Part shown: positions 34,032 to 42,955 of the stretch, in pieces
Numbering within the stretch: the first letter of the stretch is position 1
How the letters are laid out: each line of letters starts with the position of its first letter
Source of the DNA: Paenibacillus segetis
GTDB taxonomy: Bacteria; Bacillota; Bacilli; Paenibacillales; Paenibacillaceae
Reading direction: 5' to 3'
Assembly: GCF_014639155.1 (NCBI RefSeq)
Contig: NZ_BMFT01000001.1
Location: 372,001-436,000 of the forward strand
Length of the DNA stretch: 64,000 nucleotides
The notes under the pieces: model-generated
Database searches by the model: none
The model's input: the letters and a program-made list of their open reading frames with translations, nothing else
Told to the model about the DNA's origin: nothing
Translations under genes and position numbers: made by a program

Positions 34032-35223
34032 TTATATTTCTTTATTAACAAAAGGGGTTTCAAGCTCACTGCTCATTTTTTTGAATAGCAAGATCGCAAG
34101 AAGCAAAGCGATACAAACAGCAGCTAGGCCCAGCCAATTCAAATACAGGACGGATGTACGACTGATGACAAGCCCACCTAATCCAGATCCCAGTGCAAAA
34201 CCAAATTGGATGAAGGAAGTATTTACACTTAGGGCAATGTCCGGATTTCGAGGTACCAGAGTGACCAGAAATAGCTGCTGGGCAGGGGAGATACTCCAGG
34301 TTGCTAACATAAAGATCATTAAAACCAAGATCAATACAAAGAGATTGACACCGGCTAGATCGAATAAAAGAAGCGTTGCTCCTTGTAATAGAAGTCCGAG
34401 ACAAATTGTAAATTTCGATCCCCTTGCATCTGCTAATTGCCCACCTATTTTTGATCCAACGAAGCTGCAAATTCCTGCCAGGAATAGAATACCACTAATT
34501 TCGGTTATCGAAAGAGTGGAGGTGGCTTGCAAGAAAGGCGTAATATAAGTAAAGAGTGTAGAGTAGCCACCGATATAAAATAAAGTAATAGCCAAAGCAG
34601 TCAGAATTTTTGAATCTTTTAAAATGGAGAAACTGCATCCTAAGGGTAACCGCTTCTTCTTCTTCTTCTTCTTGGATTGCCGGAATTTTATTATAGACGA
34701 TCAGCAATGGAACAATGGTTAATAAACCGATCAAAATAAACAAAACTCTCCATCCAAACATTTCACTAAAAAATGTGCCAATCGGAACGCCCAGCACGAG
34801 TGAGCTGCTTAGGCCCATCAAAATAATGCCGATAGCACGGCCCCTTCTTTCTTTTTCAACCAGTCGAGTAGCTACTGCCATGGCTACCACTGTAGCGATT
34901 CCTCCGCTAACCCCTTGAATAATTCGTATCCATAGTGTTGTCTCATAAGAAGGGCTTATAAACATCAGTCCGTTGCTGGCAATGAACACACTAAGGGTAA
35001 CCATGAGCAGCTTCTTGCGATCCACATTTATCGTTAGGGCGATCAGAATCGGAGCGACAATGGCCGCTGAGAGAGCGAATACAGTCACCAATAACCCAGC
35101 TTCGGAAGTAGTTACTCCCAAGTCCATGGAGATCATTTCAATGATTCCTGTAATAATGTATTCAATGGTTCCGATCAGAAAAACAGCAAGTGCCAGGACA
35201 TAGATGATCAGTTTATTTTTCAA
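34032..35223 (-). pseudogene. MFS efflux transporter, frameshifted
   Basis: Two overlapping minus-strand frames together make one DHA1-type major facilitator of about 395 residues. 35223-34680 encodes TM1-6 (start MKNKLIIYVLALAVFLIGT; TTG start with AGGAGGAG nine bases upstream; motif RRGRAIG). After a GAA-repeat tract at about 34662-34680 the protein continues in another frame (RLPLGCSFSILKDSKILTAL, then AITLFYIGGYSTLFTYI) to 34032. The shift lies at the repetitive GAAGAAGAA tract, with one base gained or lost. The upstream MerR regulator is also broken, so the pair looks decayed, unless both reflect sequencing error. The sixth-to-seventh helix loop is where the reading breaks. Confidence 0.8.
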
Positions 35224-35244
35224 TTCATTCTGCTCCTCCTCCAG

Positions 35245-36063
35245 TTATCTATTTATAATTGGGATTTGTATTTCCATTAATTGCGCATCTTGTTTTGTAG
35301 ATAACGGTAAATATATTTCCCTGCCAGGTTCGTTTTCCTTGATCTGATAGTTATTTCTCTCAATCCATTTTGCTAGATCAACACAGGCAGTACGAGCAAA
35401 GGTAGAATCCGAACGAAAGGTCATTGTGGCCATCATCGGCTCAGAAGGAAGAGTGCGCAGTTGAAATGTATCAGGAAATGATGGAAGCTCCCGGGTCAAA
35501 AAATACCCGACTTCAAAATTAAACTCATCCTCTTGTTCGTCGATTTCTTTCCACAAAACAACCTGGGGACTTTGAGCCAATTGGCGAGTTTCCTTTGTTA
35601 ATAATTGATTAAATGTACGAAAGAGTTCGGGAATGTCGTCTTCTCTCCCGCACGCCTTCAAAGAAAGAAACGGTTGAGCAACTTCTGCTTTGATCCTGAT
35701 TTCTTATCCAGTTTCCACTTGCCCCTCATTTTCTATAAGCTGCATACGTTCCTCAATCCGGGCGAGCTTGACTTGTACCATATCGATGATATGTTGGATT
35801 TCACTTTTTTTCAGCTTAAACATCCCTTGAATATGCTCCAAAGTAATATCTTCGTGCAGCAACTGTATAATTTGTGGTAAGGTAAACCCCAACTCTTTAT
35901 AGATAAAGATTCGGTTAAGTTCAAGAAGCTGGTCTGCTGAATAGTAGCGGTAGCCGGAGTCGTGATCCACCTTTCTTGGCTTTAATAGACTAATCTGGTC
36001 ATAATAGCGCAATGTTTTTAAGGAGACCTTGCTTAGCCTGGAAAACTCACTGATTTTAAACAA
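35245..36063 (-). pseudogene. MerR regulator with effector-binding domain, split by an in-frame stop
   Basis: One continuous frame with a single TAA at 35704-35706. The first part (from TTG 36063, behind GGAGGTGAT) is a MerR winged helix and coiled coil (FKISEFSRLSKVSLKTLRYY, GYRYYSADQLLELNRI). After the stop the frame resumes with EIRIKAEVAQPFLSLKACG and a GyrI-like effector-binding domain to 35245. Intact BmrR-like relatives are single proteins of about 270 residues, so a nonsense change of one codon separated DNA binding from drug sensing. The truncated N-terminal protein may still bind DNA. It lies upstream of, and on the same strand as, the frameshifted MFS pump it presumably controlled. 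Confidence 0.8.
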
Positions 36064-36094
36064 AAATATCACCTCCAATCTATAACCTAATGGG

Positions 36095-36126
36095 AGTATA
36101 CAGTTTCCCGTGCAGGGGAAAGTCAA
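36095..36126 (-). promoter_or_regulatory. MerR-type promoter with 20-bp spacer
   Basis: On the minus strand TTGACT (36126-36121) and TATACT (36100-36095) are separated by 20 bp, the long spacing MerR activators correct, and the spacer holds the dyad TTCCC...GGGAA. It lies 32 bp upstream of the merR start, so the regulator probably controls itself and the pump. Confidence 0.7.
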
Positions 36127-36139
36127 GTGTGCGATGTTT

Positions 36140-37150
36140 TCATTCGAGCAGGAACATTTTTAGGCTTTTATCTATAAATACGGAATCTGGTTCATGCTGT
36201 CCAATGCCTGCGCAATGCCCCCACTTCGATTCAATTGGGAGAAATAATGCATTTGGCATATGCTGTTCCTCATATTTGTTATCCTGAGGAGGAAAGAAAA
36301 GGTCCGTACTTCCCGGCATAACCAGTGCCCGTGCTGTAATCCTGCTTAATGCAAGTTCAAAATCACCGTCATACGCCGGATTTGCGCTAATGTCGCCGGT
36401 GATTCCGGTACGTAGCATGGTGATCAAGTCATTGGCGTCAAAGGTCAAAAACACTTGATCCCAATAATCCACGAGATATTCCTCTAGTGTGTGATAGCCC
36501 TCTTGCTGATAGAGCTGCTCTAGATAAAAAGCCTGAGAGAAGCCCCAAGCTGCATAGACTCGACCCATGGCTGCCAATCCCGCTTTGGGCTGCTGTGTGT
36601 AAAAGCCATTCTTCCATGAAGAGTCAGCCTGAAGGGCAGCGATCATTCCTTCAAATACAACCTTTGCATGTGGCCTGGTCTTTGCAGTCCCTCCGAATGG
36701 AGCAATTCGCTCGACCATATCGGGATAGCTTGCTCCCCACTGAAAGGTCTGCACGGCTCCGAGTGACCAGCCAACGACGAGTGCGATTTTCGTAATGCCG
36801 AACTTCTCGGTAACCAGTTGATGCTGCAGCCGCACATTATCATAAATCGAGACGAGTGGGAAATTAGCTTGATGATAAGGCGGCGGCGTATTGCTTGGCG
36901 AGGAGGATAGTCCATTGCCCAACATATTCGGTATGATGATAAAATACTTTTCCGGGTCCAATGCCTTGTCAGGTCCAATTAACCATTCATTATCAGTATG
37001 CTGGCCTGCAAACCAGGTGGGATAAAGGATGACATTATTTTTTTCTGCATTTAGCGTTCCGTAGGTTTTATAAGCGAGAAAGACATGTGGCAGGGTATCA
37101 CCGGATTGCAGTAACACGTCTTCCATTTCATAAATTTCATAATCTCTCAT
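36140..37150 (-). CDS. MetX-like (homoserine acetyltransferase-type) alpha/beta hydrolase
   Basis: 336 residues with AAAAGGAGA before ATG 37150. Alpha/beta fold of the homoserine O-acetyltransferase family: N-terminal AYKTYGTLNAEKNN, P-T-W-F-A-G around the oxyanion hole, nucleophile elbow GWSLGAVQ, acid Asp in PGSTDLFFPP and base His in WGHCAGIG. Many such proteins outside methionine operons are hydrolases or acyltransferases of unknown substrate. The family's RYD homoserine motif is not obvious. It is divergent from a LysR regulator with a palindrome between them, so probably controlled by it. Confidence 0.8.
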   Translation of the reverse strand: MRDYEIYEMEDVLLQSGDTLPHVFLAYKTYGTLNAEKNNVILYPTWFAGQHTDNEWLIGPDKALDPEKYFIIIPNMLGNGLSSSPSNTPPPYHQANFPLVSIYDNVRLQHQLVTEKFGITKIALVVGWSLGAVQTFQWGASYPDMVERIAPFGGTAKTRPHAKVVFEGMIAALQADSSWKNGFYTQQPKAGLAAMGRVYAAWGFSQAFYLEQLYQQEGYHTLEEYLVDYWDQVFLTFDANDLITMLRTGITGDISANPAYDGDFELALSRITARALVMPGSTDLFFPPQDNKYEEQHMPNALFLPIESKWGHCAGIGQHEPDSVFIDKSLKMFLLE

Positions 37151-37179
37151 GTGAAAATCTCCTTTTCATAGCTAAAGAT

Positions 37180-37193
37180 GAATGGCGCCATTC
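37180..37193. promoter_or_regulatory. Operator candidate for the LysR regulator
   Basis: GAATGGCGCCATTC is a perfect 14-bp palindrome in the 138-bp region between the divergent MetX-like and lysR genes, where a LysR activator site would be expected. Confidence 0.45.
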
Positions 37194-37288
37194 TTGTCAT
37201 CACTCTACGATGATGCTATTGTTAAGTCAAAGAAACGTTTATGAATAGAACGTTCATTTTTTTTGAATTAAGGGTGGGATGATGTTCC

Positions 37289-38188
37289 GTGGAATTACGC
37301 CAATTAAAGACCTTCCATACACTTGCCTCCACACTCAGCTTTAGCCGTGCTGCAGAAGTGCAGAACTATGTCCCATCAACGGTGACGATGCAGATGAAGT
37401 CTTTGGAGGAAGAACTGGGTGTCCAGCTTGTGGACAGATTAGGTAAAAATGTGATTCTGACCGATGCCGGGAGAAATTTTCTGCGCTATGTAGATAACAT
37501 ACTCGGTGAACTTGAAGAAGCTCAGCACGCCGTCAAGCAAACTGGTGAGTTGACGGGGACGGTGGTTATTAGTGCAGATGAAACGTTATGTACTTACCGA
37601 CTTCCAGCTGTACTCCGCCAGTTCCGCTTACGCTATCCGGGGATTCGTTTGATGTTTCGACCGCTTTCTAATCCGAACCTCAAACAGAGCTTGAGGGAAG
37701 GTGGAGCGGACATTATCTTTATGCTGGATGAGAACAAGGGCGAGTCAGGATTTTGTGGTGAAAAAATGCTGGACGAGCCCTTTTATGTATTGGCGGCGCC
37801 TGATCATCCATTGGCTGCATGTACTGCGTTGTCCATTGAAGATTTTAATGGCGAGACCTTTCTATTGACGGAGAAGGGATGCTCCTATCGCACGTTTTTC
37901 GAGCGAAGTCTTTCACAGAAGGGCATGGGAGGAATTACCGAATTGGAGTTTAACAGCGCTGAGGCGATTAAACAATGCGCGATAATAGGAATGGGCATCG
38001 CCGTTTTGCCTGAAATGGCCGTCACGGCAGAACTGGATCGGGGAGAATTGGTTCGGTTGCCTTGGGATTTGACTGCAACATCATTTGCAACCCAAATGTT
38101 TTGGCATGAAGAGAAGTGGATCTCGTCTGCGATCGAAGCCTTTTTGAACTTGACTCGAGATACATTTTTGAATAATAGCACCCTATAA
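37289..38188 (+). CDS. LysR-family transcriptional regulator
   Basis: 299 residues from GTG 37289. N-terminal winged helix-turn-helix (LKTFHTLASTLSFSRAAEV, VTMQMKSLEEELG, RLGKNVILTDAG) followed by a two-lobed substrate-binding domain (TVVISADETLCTYRLP, AAPDHPL, the II...GMGIAVLP hinge). Divergent from the MetX-like gene, its probable target. No strong ribosome binding site is visible. Standard length for the family; inducer unknown. Confidence 0.9.
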   Translation: MELRQLKTFHTLASTLSFSRAAEVQNYVPSTVTMQMKSLEEELGVQLVDRLGKNVILTDAGRNFLRYVDNILGELEEAQHAVKQTGELTGTVVISADETLCTYRLPAVLRQFRLRYPGIRLMFRPLSNPNLKQSLREGGADIIFMLDENKGESGFCGEKMLDEPFYVLAAPDHPLAACTALSIEDFNGETFLLTEKGCSYRTFFERSLSQKGMGGITELEFNSAEAIKQCAIIGMGIAVLPEMAVTAELDRGELVRLPWDLTATSFATQMFWHEEKWISSAIEAFLNLTRDTFLNNSTL

Positions 38189-38197
38189 ATGTCAGAA

Positions 38198-38235
38198 GCG
38201 ATTATCAAAGCAGGTAAAGCTGTGAATCCAGACAT
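38198..38235 (+). repeat. 38-bp exact copy of part of the PEP-hydrolase-like gene
   Basis: All 38 bases match 33696-33733 inside the gene at 33072, on the same strand 4.5 kb away. The copy sits between the lysR stop and the start of the next hydrolase, outside any matching reading frame. Confidence 0.9.
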
Positions 38236-38261
38236 TAGGACAATTGAAGGGGGGGATTCCA

Positions 38262-39035
38262 TTGGCGTTATTTTATAGAGAGACAGGTGATATAGAAGCC
38301 CCACTTATTGTTTTTTTACACGGGGGTGGAGTTAGTGGTTGGATGTGGGATAAACAAATTGAATATTTCAGAGATTACCATTGCCTAGTTCCTGACTTAC
38401 CTGGACATGGTTCTAGTTCAAGTACGTCTTTTTCTATTCGTAACAGTGCTGAACAAATCATAGATTTGATTCAAGCTAAAGCACATGGTACACAGGTTAT
38501 TGTGATAGGGTTTTCATTGGGGGCGCAAATAGCTATTCAGATATTAAGTATGAACGCTGATCTGGTAGATTACGCAATCATAAATAGTGCGCTTGTAAGG
38601 CCTATTCCTTTTGCCAATAAGATGATTAGCCCTTCGATTAAATTGACATATGGGCTCACAAAGAACAGAAGTTTCTCTAAGCTTCAAGCCAAGCAGTTAT
38701 ACATAGATCAAGAAATGTTTGAAACCTATTACAAGGAAACCTGCCAAATGGATCGGCATGTGCTCATTCAAGTGCTAGAAGAAAATATGGCATTCCAAAT
38801 ACCTGAAGATTTCGCTAGATCCAACGCAAAAATATTAGTTACGGTTGGAGCTACAGAGAAAAAAATGATGAAAAAGTCTGTACTTGATATCGTCAATAAG
38901 AACTCAAATGGTCAGGGCATGATCATACCAGGTGTGGGTCACGGCGTGTCTTTGGCTCAACCTGAATTATTTAATAGCATTGTAGAGGCATGGATTCATG
39001 ATCGGGAACTTCCGAATATGGGGTTGTTGAAATAG
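38262..39035 (+). CDS. Alpha/beta hydrolase
   Basis: 257 residues from TTG 38262, six bases after AAGGGGGGG; the TTG at 38244 lies upstream of that site. Alpha/beta hydrolase motifs: LHGGGVSGWMWD (oxyanion), PGHGSS, nucleophile elbow GFSLGAQ with Ser, and the base His in GVGHGVS. The cap and late strands are short, as in small carboxylesterases or acyl hydrolases. It follows lysR by 74 bp with the 38-bp duplicated fragment between. Substrate unknown. Confidence 0.82.
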   Translation: MALFYRETGDIEAPLIVFLHGGGVSGWMWDKQIEYFRDYHCLVPDLPGHGSSSSTSFSIRNSAEQIIDLIQAKAHGTQVIVIGFSLGAQIAIQILSMNADLVDYAIINSALVRPIPFANKMISPSIKLTYGLTKNRSFSKLQAKQLYIDQEMFETYYKETCQMDRHVLIQVLEENMAFQIPEDFARSNAKILVTVGATEKKMMKKSVLDIVNKNSNGQGMIIPGVGHGVSLAQPELFNSIVEAWIHDRELPNMGLLK

Positions 39036-39056
39036 TTACTTGCTTGGAATTTGTCC

Positions 39057-40064
39057 CTACTGATCAGCCCATTCATCTAATAAATCCATTGCCTGTAATC
39101 GGAGAGGCCATGTTTGCTCAATAATATCTATCATGTTGCGGCTTCTCGGACTTCTAGGGAACAGAGCGACAAACCAAGCTTCACGCAGTAACCGATACAA
39201 GGAAGAGATCGTTTTACGTTCGATCCGGTCTAAAGGGCGGAGCTCTTCGTACCCGTGTAACAACGAATGAATGAAGACGGGATTAAAGCGAGTCGTGTTC
39301 ATGAGGGCTATTGCTACTTCAACATAGATCGATCCTAACTTAATGCGATCCCAATCAATAATGAATAGCTGTCCATCATCGGCAATAATAACATTCTGTG
39401 AAGTAATATCACTGTGTATCAATGCGGGACGAATCGTCTCCTTCATCAAAAGGTTTGCAATCTCCGGGCTCATTAATTCGGTCCAGGACCGATCAGCAAA
39501 CTGGTTACAGGCTTTTCCGAACCTTTTATACCATTTGCGAATCCAATGATTCATTTGATTTACTTTTGTCATCCGTCTGCGAAAGAGACGATCTTTGTTC
39601 TGCCATATTCGAATATGATTGAAAAAGGGACCTTTCATGGGGATGGAATGATTGGATGTTGTATGCAAGGAGGCAAGAGCTCGTCCGAGCTTGTCGAAAT
39701 CCTCTGGATGTTCCATGCTTCTCCCATTTATCCATGTGGTTACATAGAAGGGCCTTCCTTGATGTACAGTCCACAATTTCCCGGAATTGCTCGTAAGCCA
39801 TTTAGGCATAGAATTGAAGCCATTATTCATCAAATGCTGTATATAACATGCAGTTGTTGTTATTTGATTAATTGTACCTGAGTGGAGTAAATTACTCCGG
39901 AAGTAGGGCTTCATCGCATAGGTTCCGCTTTCCGTCTGAACTCGGACGATGGCGTTCTTTCGATAGTGAGACGCGATCGAGTCTGAATGCAACGGAATTA
40001 AGCCGAATCGGCGGACAATTTTGCGTATTCGGGTTTTGGTATAAGCATTTGCCATGAGCAACAT
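39057..40064 (-). CDS. CotS-like phosphotransferase (spore coat kinase family)
   Basis: 335 residues of the aminoglycoside phosphotransferase/choline kinase fold, closest in pattern to CotS/YutH spore proteins: an N-terminal lobe with YAMKPYFRS (nucleotide Lys), the catalytic loop LIHSDITSQNVI (Asp and Asn) and metal-binding IIDWDRIKLGS. It may be a small-molecule kinase or a coat-associated pseudo-kinase; the catalytic residues look intact. ATG 40064 has GAAGGA upstream; ATG 40055 is an alternative. A spore role is an inference from family. Confidence 0.75.
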   Translation of the reverse strand: MLLMANAYTKTRIRKIVRRFGLIPLHSDSIASHYRKNAIVRVQTESGTYAMKPYFRSNLLHSGTINQITTTACYIQHLMNNGFNSMPKWLTSNSGKLWTVHQGRPFYVTTWINGRSMEHPEDFDKLGRALASLHTTSNHSIPMKGPFFNHIRIWQNKDRLFRRRMTKVNQMNHWIRKWYKRFGKACNQFADRSWTELMSPEIANLLMKETIRPALIHSDITSQNVIIADDGQLFIIDWDRIKLGSIYVEVAIALMNTTRFNPVFIHSLLHGYEELRPLDRIERKTISSLYRLLREAWFVALFPRSPRSRNMIDIIEQTWPLRLQAMDLLDEWADQ

Positions 40065-40257
40065 CGCTTCCTTCGAGAGAAAATGTGGAGCATCGTGCTA
40101 TTTGTTAGGTTATTCATGGAAGGGGTAGCGTGTATGGTTTAGTGCCTAAGTAACTATTAATTAGTTGCACTTTGCGACAGCGATGATTCCAGTCCACCCT
40201 TGAGGGAGGGGATCATAAAAAATTGATTGACGATGTTATTTATTTACATTACTATAA

Positions 40258-40277
40258 AAGAAATCATGTGATTTCTT
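40258..40277. promoter_or_regulatory. TetR operator candidate upstream of tetR
   Basis: AAGAAATCATGTGATTTCTT is a perfect inverted repeat with 9-bp arms around TG. A close variant lies upstream of the next gene (40883). It overlaps the region just before the regulator's ribosome binding site. Confidence 0.65.
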
Positions 40278-40295
40278 ATGAGGTGGAGTGGTTAT

Positions 40296-40862
40296 ATGGT
40301 ACAAGTCCAGAAGCCTCAAATAAGAGAGGCTTTGCTAAAGGCAGCTAAACACGAATTTATGGAGTATGGATTTCAGCGATCCTCTATTCGGAGAATTGCA
40401 GCCGGCGCTGGGTCTACAATTGGCAACATGTATAAGTATTTTCAAAGTAAAGACGAACTTTTCGAGCGGCTGGTCTCCAACGTAAAAGGTGAATTATATT
40501 TCTTTATTAAAGAACATGAAACCGAAAGCGGCGAGAGTTCCAATGCACATCAAAAGCTCCAATTGTTCGTAAATTTGATGAGCGACTACCGAGATGAAAT
40601 GTTATTGCTTATTGATGCTTCTGATGGCACCCAATATCAAAATACTTATGAAGATTTGATCGCAATGGTCTCGCTGAACCTACAAGATCATCTCCCAGAC
40701 TTTAATATGCCTCCTGTGCCGGATACCAGAATCCTTGTAAGAACAATTGCAGTGGGCCTTGTATCAGGATGGGTTGATGTACTACGTCATCATTCAGATA
40801 AGAAAGATATTAAGAACGGCCTGACACAATACTTTTTGTTTGTTTTTAAAAGCTTCTTGTGA
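40296..40862 (+). CDS. TetR-family transcriptional regulator
   Basis: 188 residues from ATG 40296, nine bases after AGGTGG (the ATG at 40278 lies before that site). N-terminal helix-turn-helix: FMEYGFQRSSIRRIAAGAGS, then TIGNMYKYFQSKDELF. The C-terminal domain is helical with no recognised ligand signature. Palindromes of the same type lie upstream of this gene and of the serine hydrolase gene 56 bp downstream, so it probably represses both. Confidence 0.9.
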   Translation: MVQVQKPQIREALLKAAKHEFMEYGFQRSSIRRIAAGAGSTIGNMYKYFQSKDELFERLVSNVKGELYFFIKEHETESGESSNAHQKLQLFVNLMSDYRDEMLLLIDASDGTQYQNTYEDLIAMVSLNLQDHLPDFNMPPVPDTRILVRTIAVGLVSGWVDVLRHHSDKKDIKNGLTQYFLFVFKSFL

Positions 40863-40882
40863 GCTTTTTATTTTTCCGTCAA

Positions 40883-40902
40883 AAGAAAACAAGTGATTTC
40901 TT
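40883..40902. promoter_or_regulatory. TetR operator candidate upstream of the serine hydrolase gene
   Basis: AAGAAAACAAGTGATTTCTT matches the operator at 40258 in 18 of 20 positions and lies just before the AGGAGG of the next gene. Confidence 0.6.
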
Positions 40903-40917
40903 ATAGGAGGGACTAAT

Positions 40918-42129
40918 GTGACTAAAATGGAGGCTAATGGGTATGTAGAAAAGGGGTTTGAACCAGTAAAGGATGCTTTTGAACATAACTTTGATAAAAA
41001 GGAGATTGGGGCAGCCTGTGCTATTTATTATAGAGGTAGAAAAGTAGTAGATTTATGGGGAGGTTCAGCGGATTCCCGGCTTCATAAAAATTGGGAAAAA
41101 GATACCCTGGTACCCGTTTTCTCGAGCACAAAAGGATTTGCTGCCCTTGCAACGGCGGTTGCCCATTCCAAAGGATGGATTGATTATGATGCAAAAATAT
41201 CGAGTTATTGGGCCGAATTTGGAATGAATGGGAAGCAGGATATTACAATCAGGCAGCTTTTAGCTCATCAAGCTGGGTTGTGTGCGATTGATCAATTACA
41301 TATAAACAAAATTTCGGATCTAGACACCTCCCACATCACTTCGCAACTTGCAGAGCTAAAGCCCGAGTGGAAGCCGGGAAGTATGCATGCATACCATACA
41401 TGGACGATAGGGTGGTTCATTGGAGAAGTCATTAGAAGAGTGGACCCTAAAGGAAGAACACTGGGGAAATTTTTTCATGAGGAAGTGGCACAGCCCTTAC
41501 AAGCAGAGTTTTTTATTGGCCTCCCTGATGATATTCCGCAAAGTCGACTTGCCGCTGTACAGGGGATGAATAGTCCGTTCCAATTGCTGTTTCACTTACA
41601 TGAGATACCTAGGCCGTTACTTATGGGTTTCCTAAATTCAAGATCGCTTACCTCACGAAGTATGGTGGATCCCAATAAGTTAGTTGCTCACGAGAACTTT
41701 AATAGGAGGGAAATGCTTTCCATTGAGTTTCCTTCAGGTAATGGTGTCGGAGATGCAAGAAGCATGGCTAAAATATATAGCGAGTTTGCAACTGGGGGTA
41801 AGGTGCTGAACTTGTCTGAGACCACGATGAATGAGATGATGAAACCTGCCGTTCCTCCTTTTAATGGTTGGTATGACCATGTCAATAGATGCGAGGTTGG
41901 CTATTCACTAGGGTTTTGGAAACCCATCTCAGGCCGAATGTTCGGTAGCAGTTCACATGCGTTCGGCCATCCAGGTGCAGGGGGGTCCTTTTGCTTTGCA
42001 GATCCCGATAGCGCTGTTGGCTATGCCTATGTTATGAACAAAATTGGTGGGTATATGGATGGTAATCCTAGGGAAAATGAAGTTAGAAGGACATTCTATC
42101 AGTGTATAGCAAACAAGTTGCTAGTTTAG
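40918..42129 (+). CDS. Serine hydrolase, beta-lactamase/EstB family
   Basis: 403 residues from GTG 40918 with AGGAGG upstream. Class C beta-lactamase-like fold: SxxK motif FSSTKGF (Ser69 to Lys72), YxN-like region around AYHTWTIGW, and a C-terminal HPGAGGSF that matches the HxG type motif. No signal peptide, so cytoplasmic; such proteins are usually esterases of the EstB type rather than antibiotic-destroying enzymes. Lies downstream of a TetR gene with a shared operator motif. Confidence 0.88.
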   Translation: MTKMEANGYVEKGFEPVKDAFEHNFDKKEIGAACAIYYRGRKVVDLWGGSADSRLHKNWEKDTLVPVFSSTKGFAALATAVAHSKGWIDYDAKISSYWAEFGMNGKQDITIRQLLAHQAGLCAIDQLHINKISDLDTSHITSQLAELKPEWKPGSMHAYHTWTIGWFIGEVIRRVDPKGRTLGKFFHEEVAQPLQAEFFIGLPDDIPQSRLAAVQGMNSPFQLLFHLHEIPRPLLMGFLNSRSLTSRSMVDPNKLVAHENFNRREMLSIEFPSGNGVGDARSMAKIYSEFATGGKVLNLSETTMNEMMKPAVPPFNGWYDHVNRCEVGYSLGFWKPISGRMFGSSSHAFGHPGAGGSFCFADPDSAVGYAYVMNKIGGYMDGNPRENEVRRTFYQCIANKLLV

Positions 42130-42285
42130 GGGATTCTCCTTTATTTAATGGAGCGGGTAAGTAGTTTTTATTTATGAAAATGCTGCAAATCGTTCGTTCC
42201 TCCACGATCGCGATAAAATATCGCAGCTGTCGGATGATCATCGTCCCCCGTAGTCTGCATCATATCAAAAAGAGGGGGTTCCCTT

Positions 42286-42768
42286 ATGATCGATAATACC
42301 GATCTAAAGCATCTACGACGCTGTGTTAAACTTGCAAAGGCTGCACTTCAGGCCGACGATGAACCGTTCGGTTCGGTTCTAGTCTCAGCCGATGATGTCG
42401 TGCTTGCAGAAGATCACAACCATGTATCCGGCGGAGATCATACCCAGCATCCAGAATTCGCACTAGCGCGTTGGGCGGCCGAGAACATGACGATAGAAGA
42501 AAGGCGCAAGGCGACGGTTTATACATCGGGGGAACATTGCCCGATGTGTGCCGCGGCTCACGGTTGGGTTGGATTGGGCCGTATTGTGTATGCGAGTTCC
42601 TCTGCACAACTGGTTCGATGGCTTAGTGAGATGGGGGTCGCCGCATCGCGTGTCCGCAACCTTCCGATACAGGAAGTCATTCGCGATACGGACATAGACG
42701 GTCCTGTTCCTGAACTGGCCGAGCAGGTTCGGGAGCTCCATCGACAGTTTCACGCGAAGAAACGGTGA
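42286..42768 (+). CDS. Nucleoside deaminase, copy A
   Basis: 160 residues of the cytidine/deoxycytidylate deaminase fold. Zinc site complete: His55 and Glu57 in HPEFALARW and Cys85 and Cys88 in CPMC. Similar proteins include guanine deaminases and other purine or pyrimidine deaminases, so the substrate is open. AGAGGGGG lies before ATG 42286. It is 156 of 160 residues identical to the protein at 54206. After the stop, a run similar to 54690-54740 and a degenerate dispersed repeat follow. Confidence 0.88.
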   Translation: MIDNTDLKHLRRCVKLAKAALQADDEPFGSVLVSADDVVLAEDHNHVSGGDHTQHPEFALARWAAENMTIEERRKATVYTSGEHCPMCAAAHGWVGLGRIVYASSSAQLVRWLSEMGVAASRVRNLPIQEVIRDTDIDGPVPELAEQVRELHRQFHAKKR

Positions 42769-42825
42769 TCTGGAAGAAATTAAGAAAGCCACTACTGGAC
42801 TTATAGTTGAAAAGGTCGAGCACCT

Positions 42826-42845
42826 AGTGATACGGTGAACTAAGC
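42826..42845 (+). repeat. Dispersed repeat, degenerate copy 6
   Basis: AGTGATACGGTGAACTAAGC keeps the central GATACGGTGAAC but lacks the right arm. It follows deaminase copy A at the position where deaminase copy B has a full repeat copy. Confidence 0.5.
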
Positions 42846-42955
42846 CCCGGATATAATTCCAGCGCGCCAATGTTTAAATACTATCTATGATAAGCATCCC
42901 AACCTAATTTTGAGTGGGGGTATTGTATTCTTCTAACATTGCTGTTCTTTTCAAA

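Noticed and set aside
40918-42129. Reading the serine hydrolase as a true antibiotic-resistance beta-lactamase.
   Set aside because: No signal peptide and EstB-like features; a cytoplasmic esterase is more likely.
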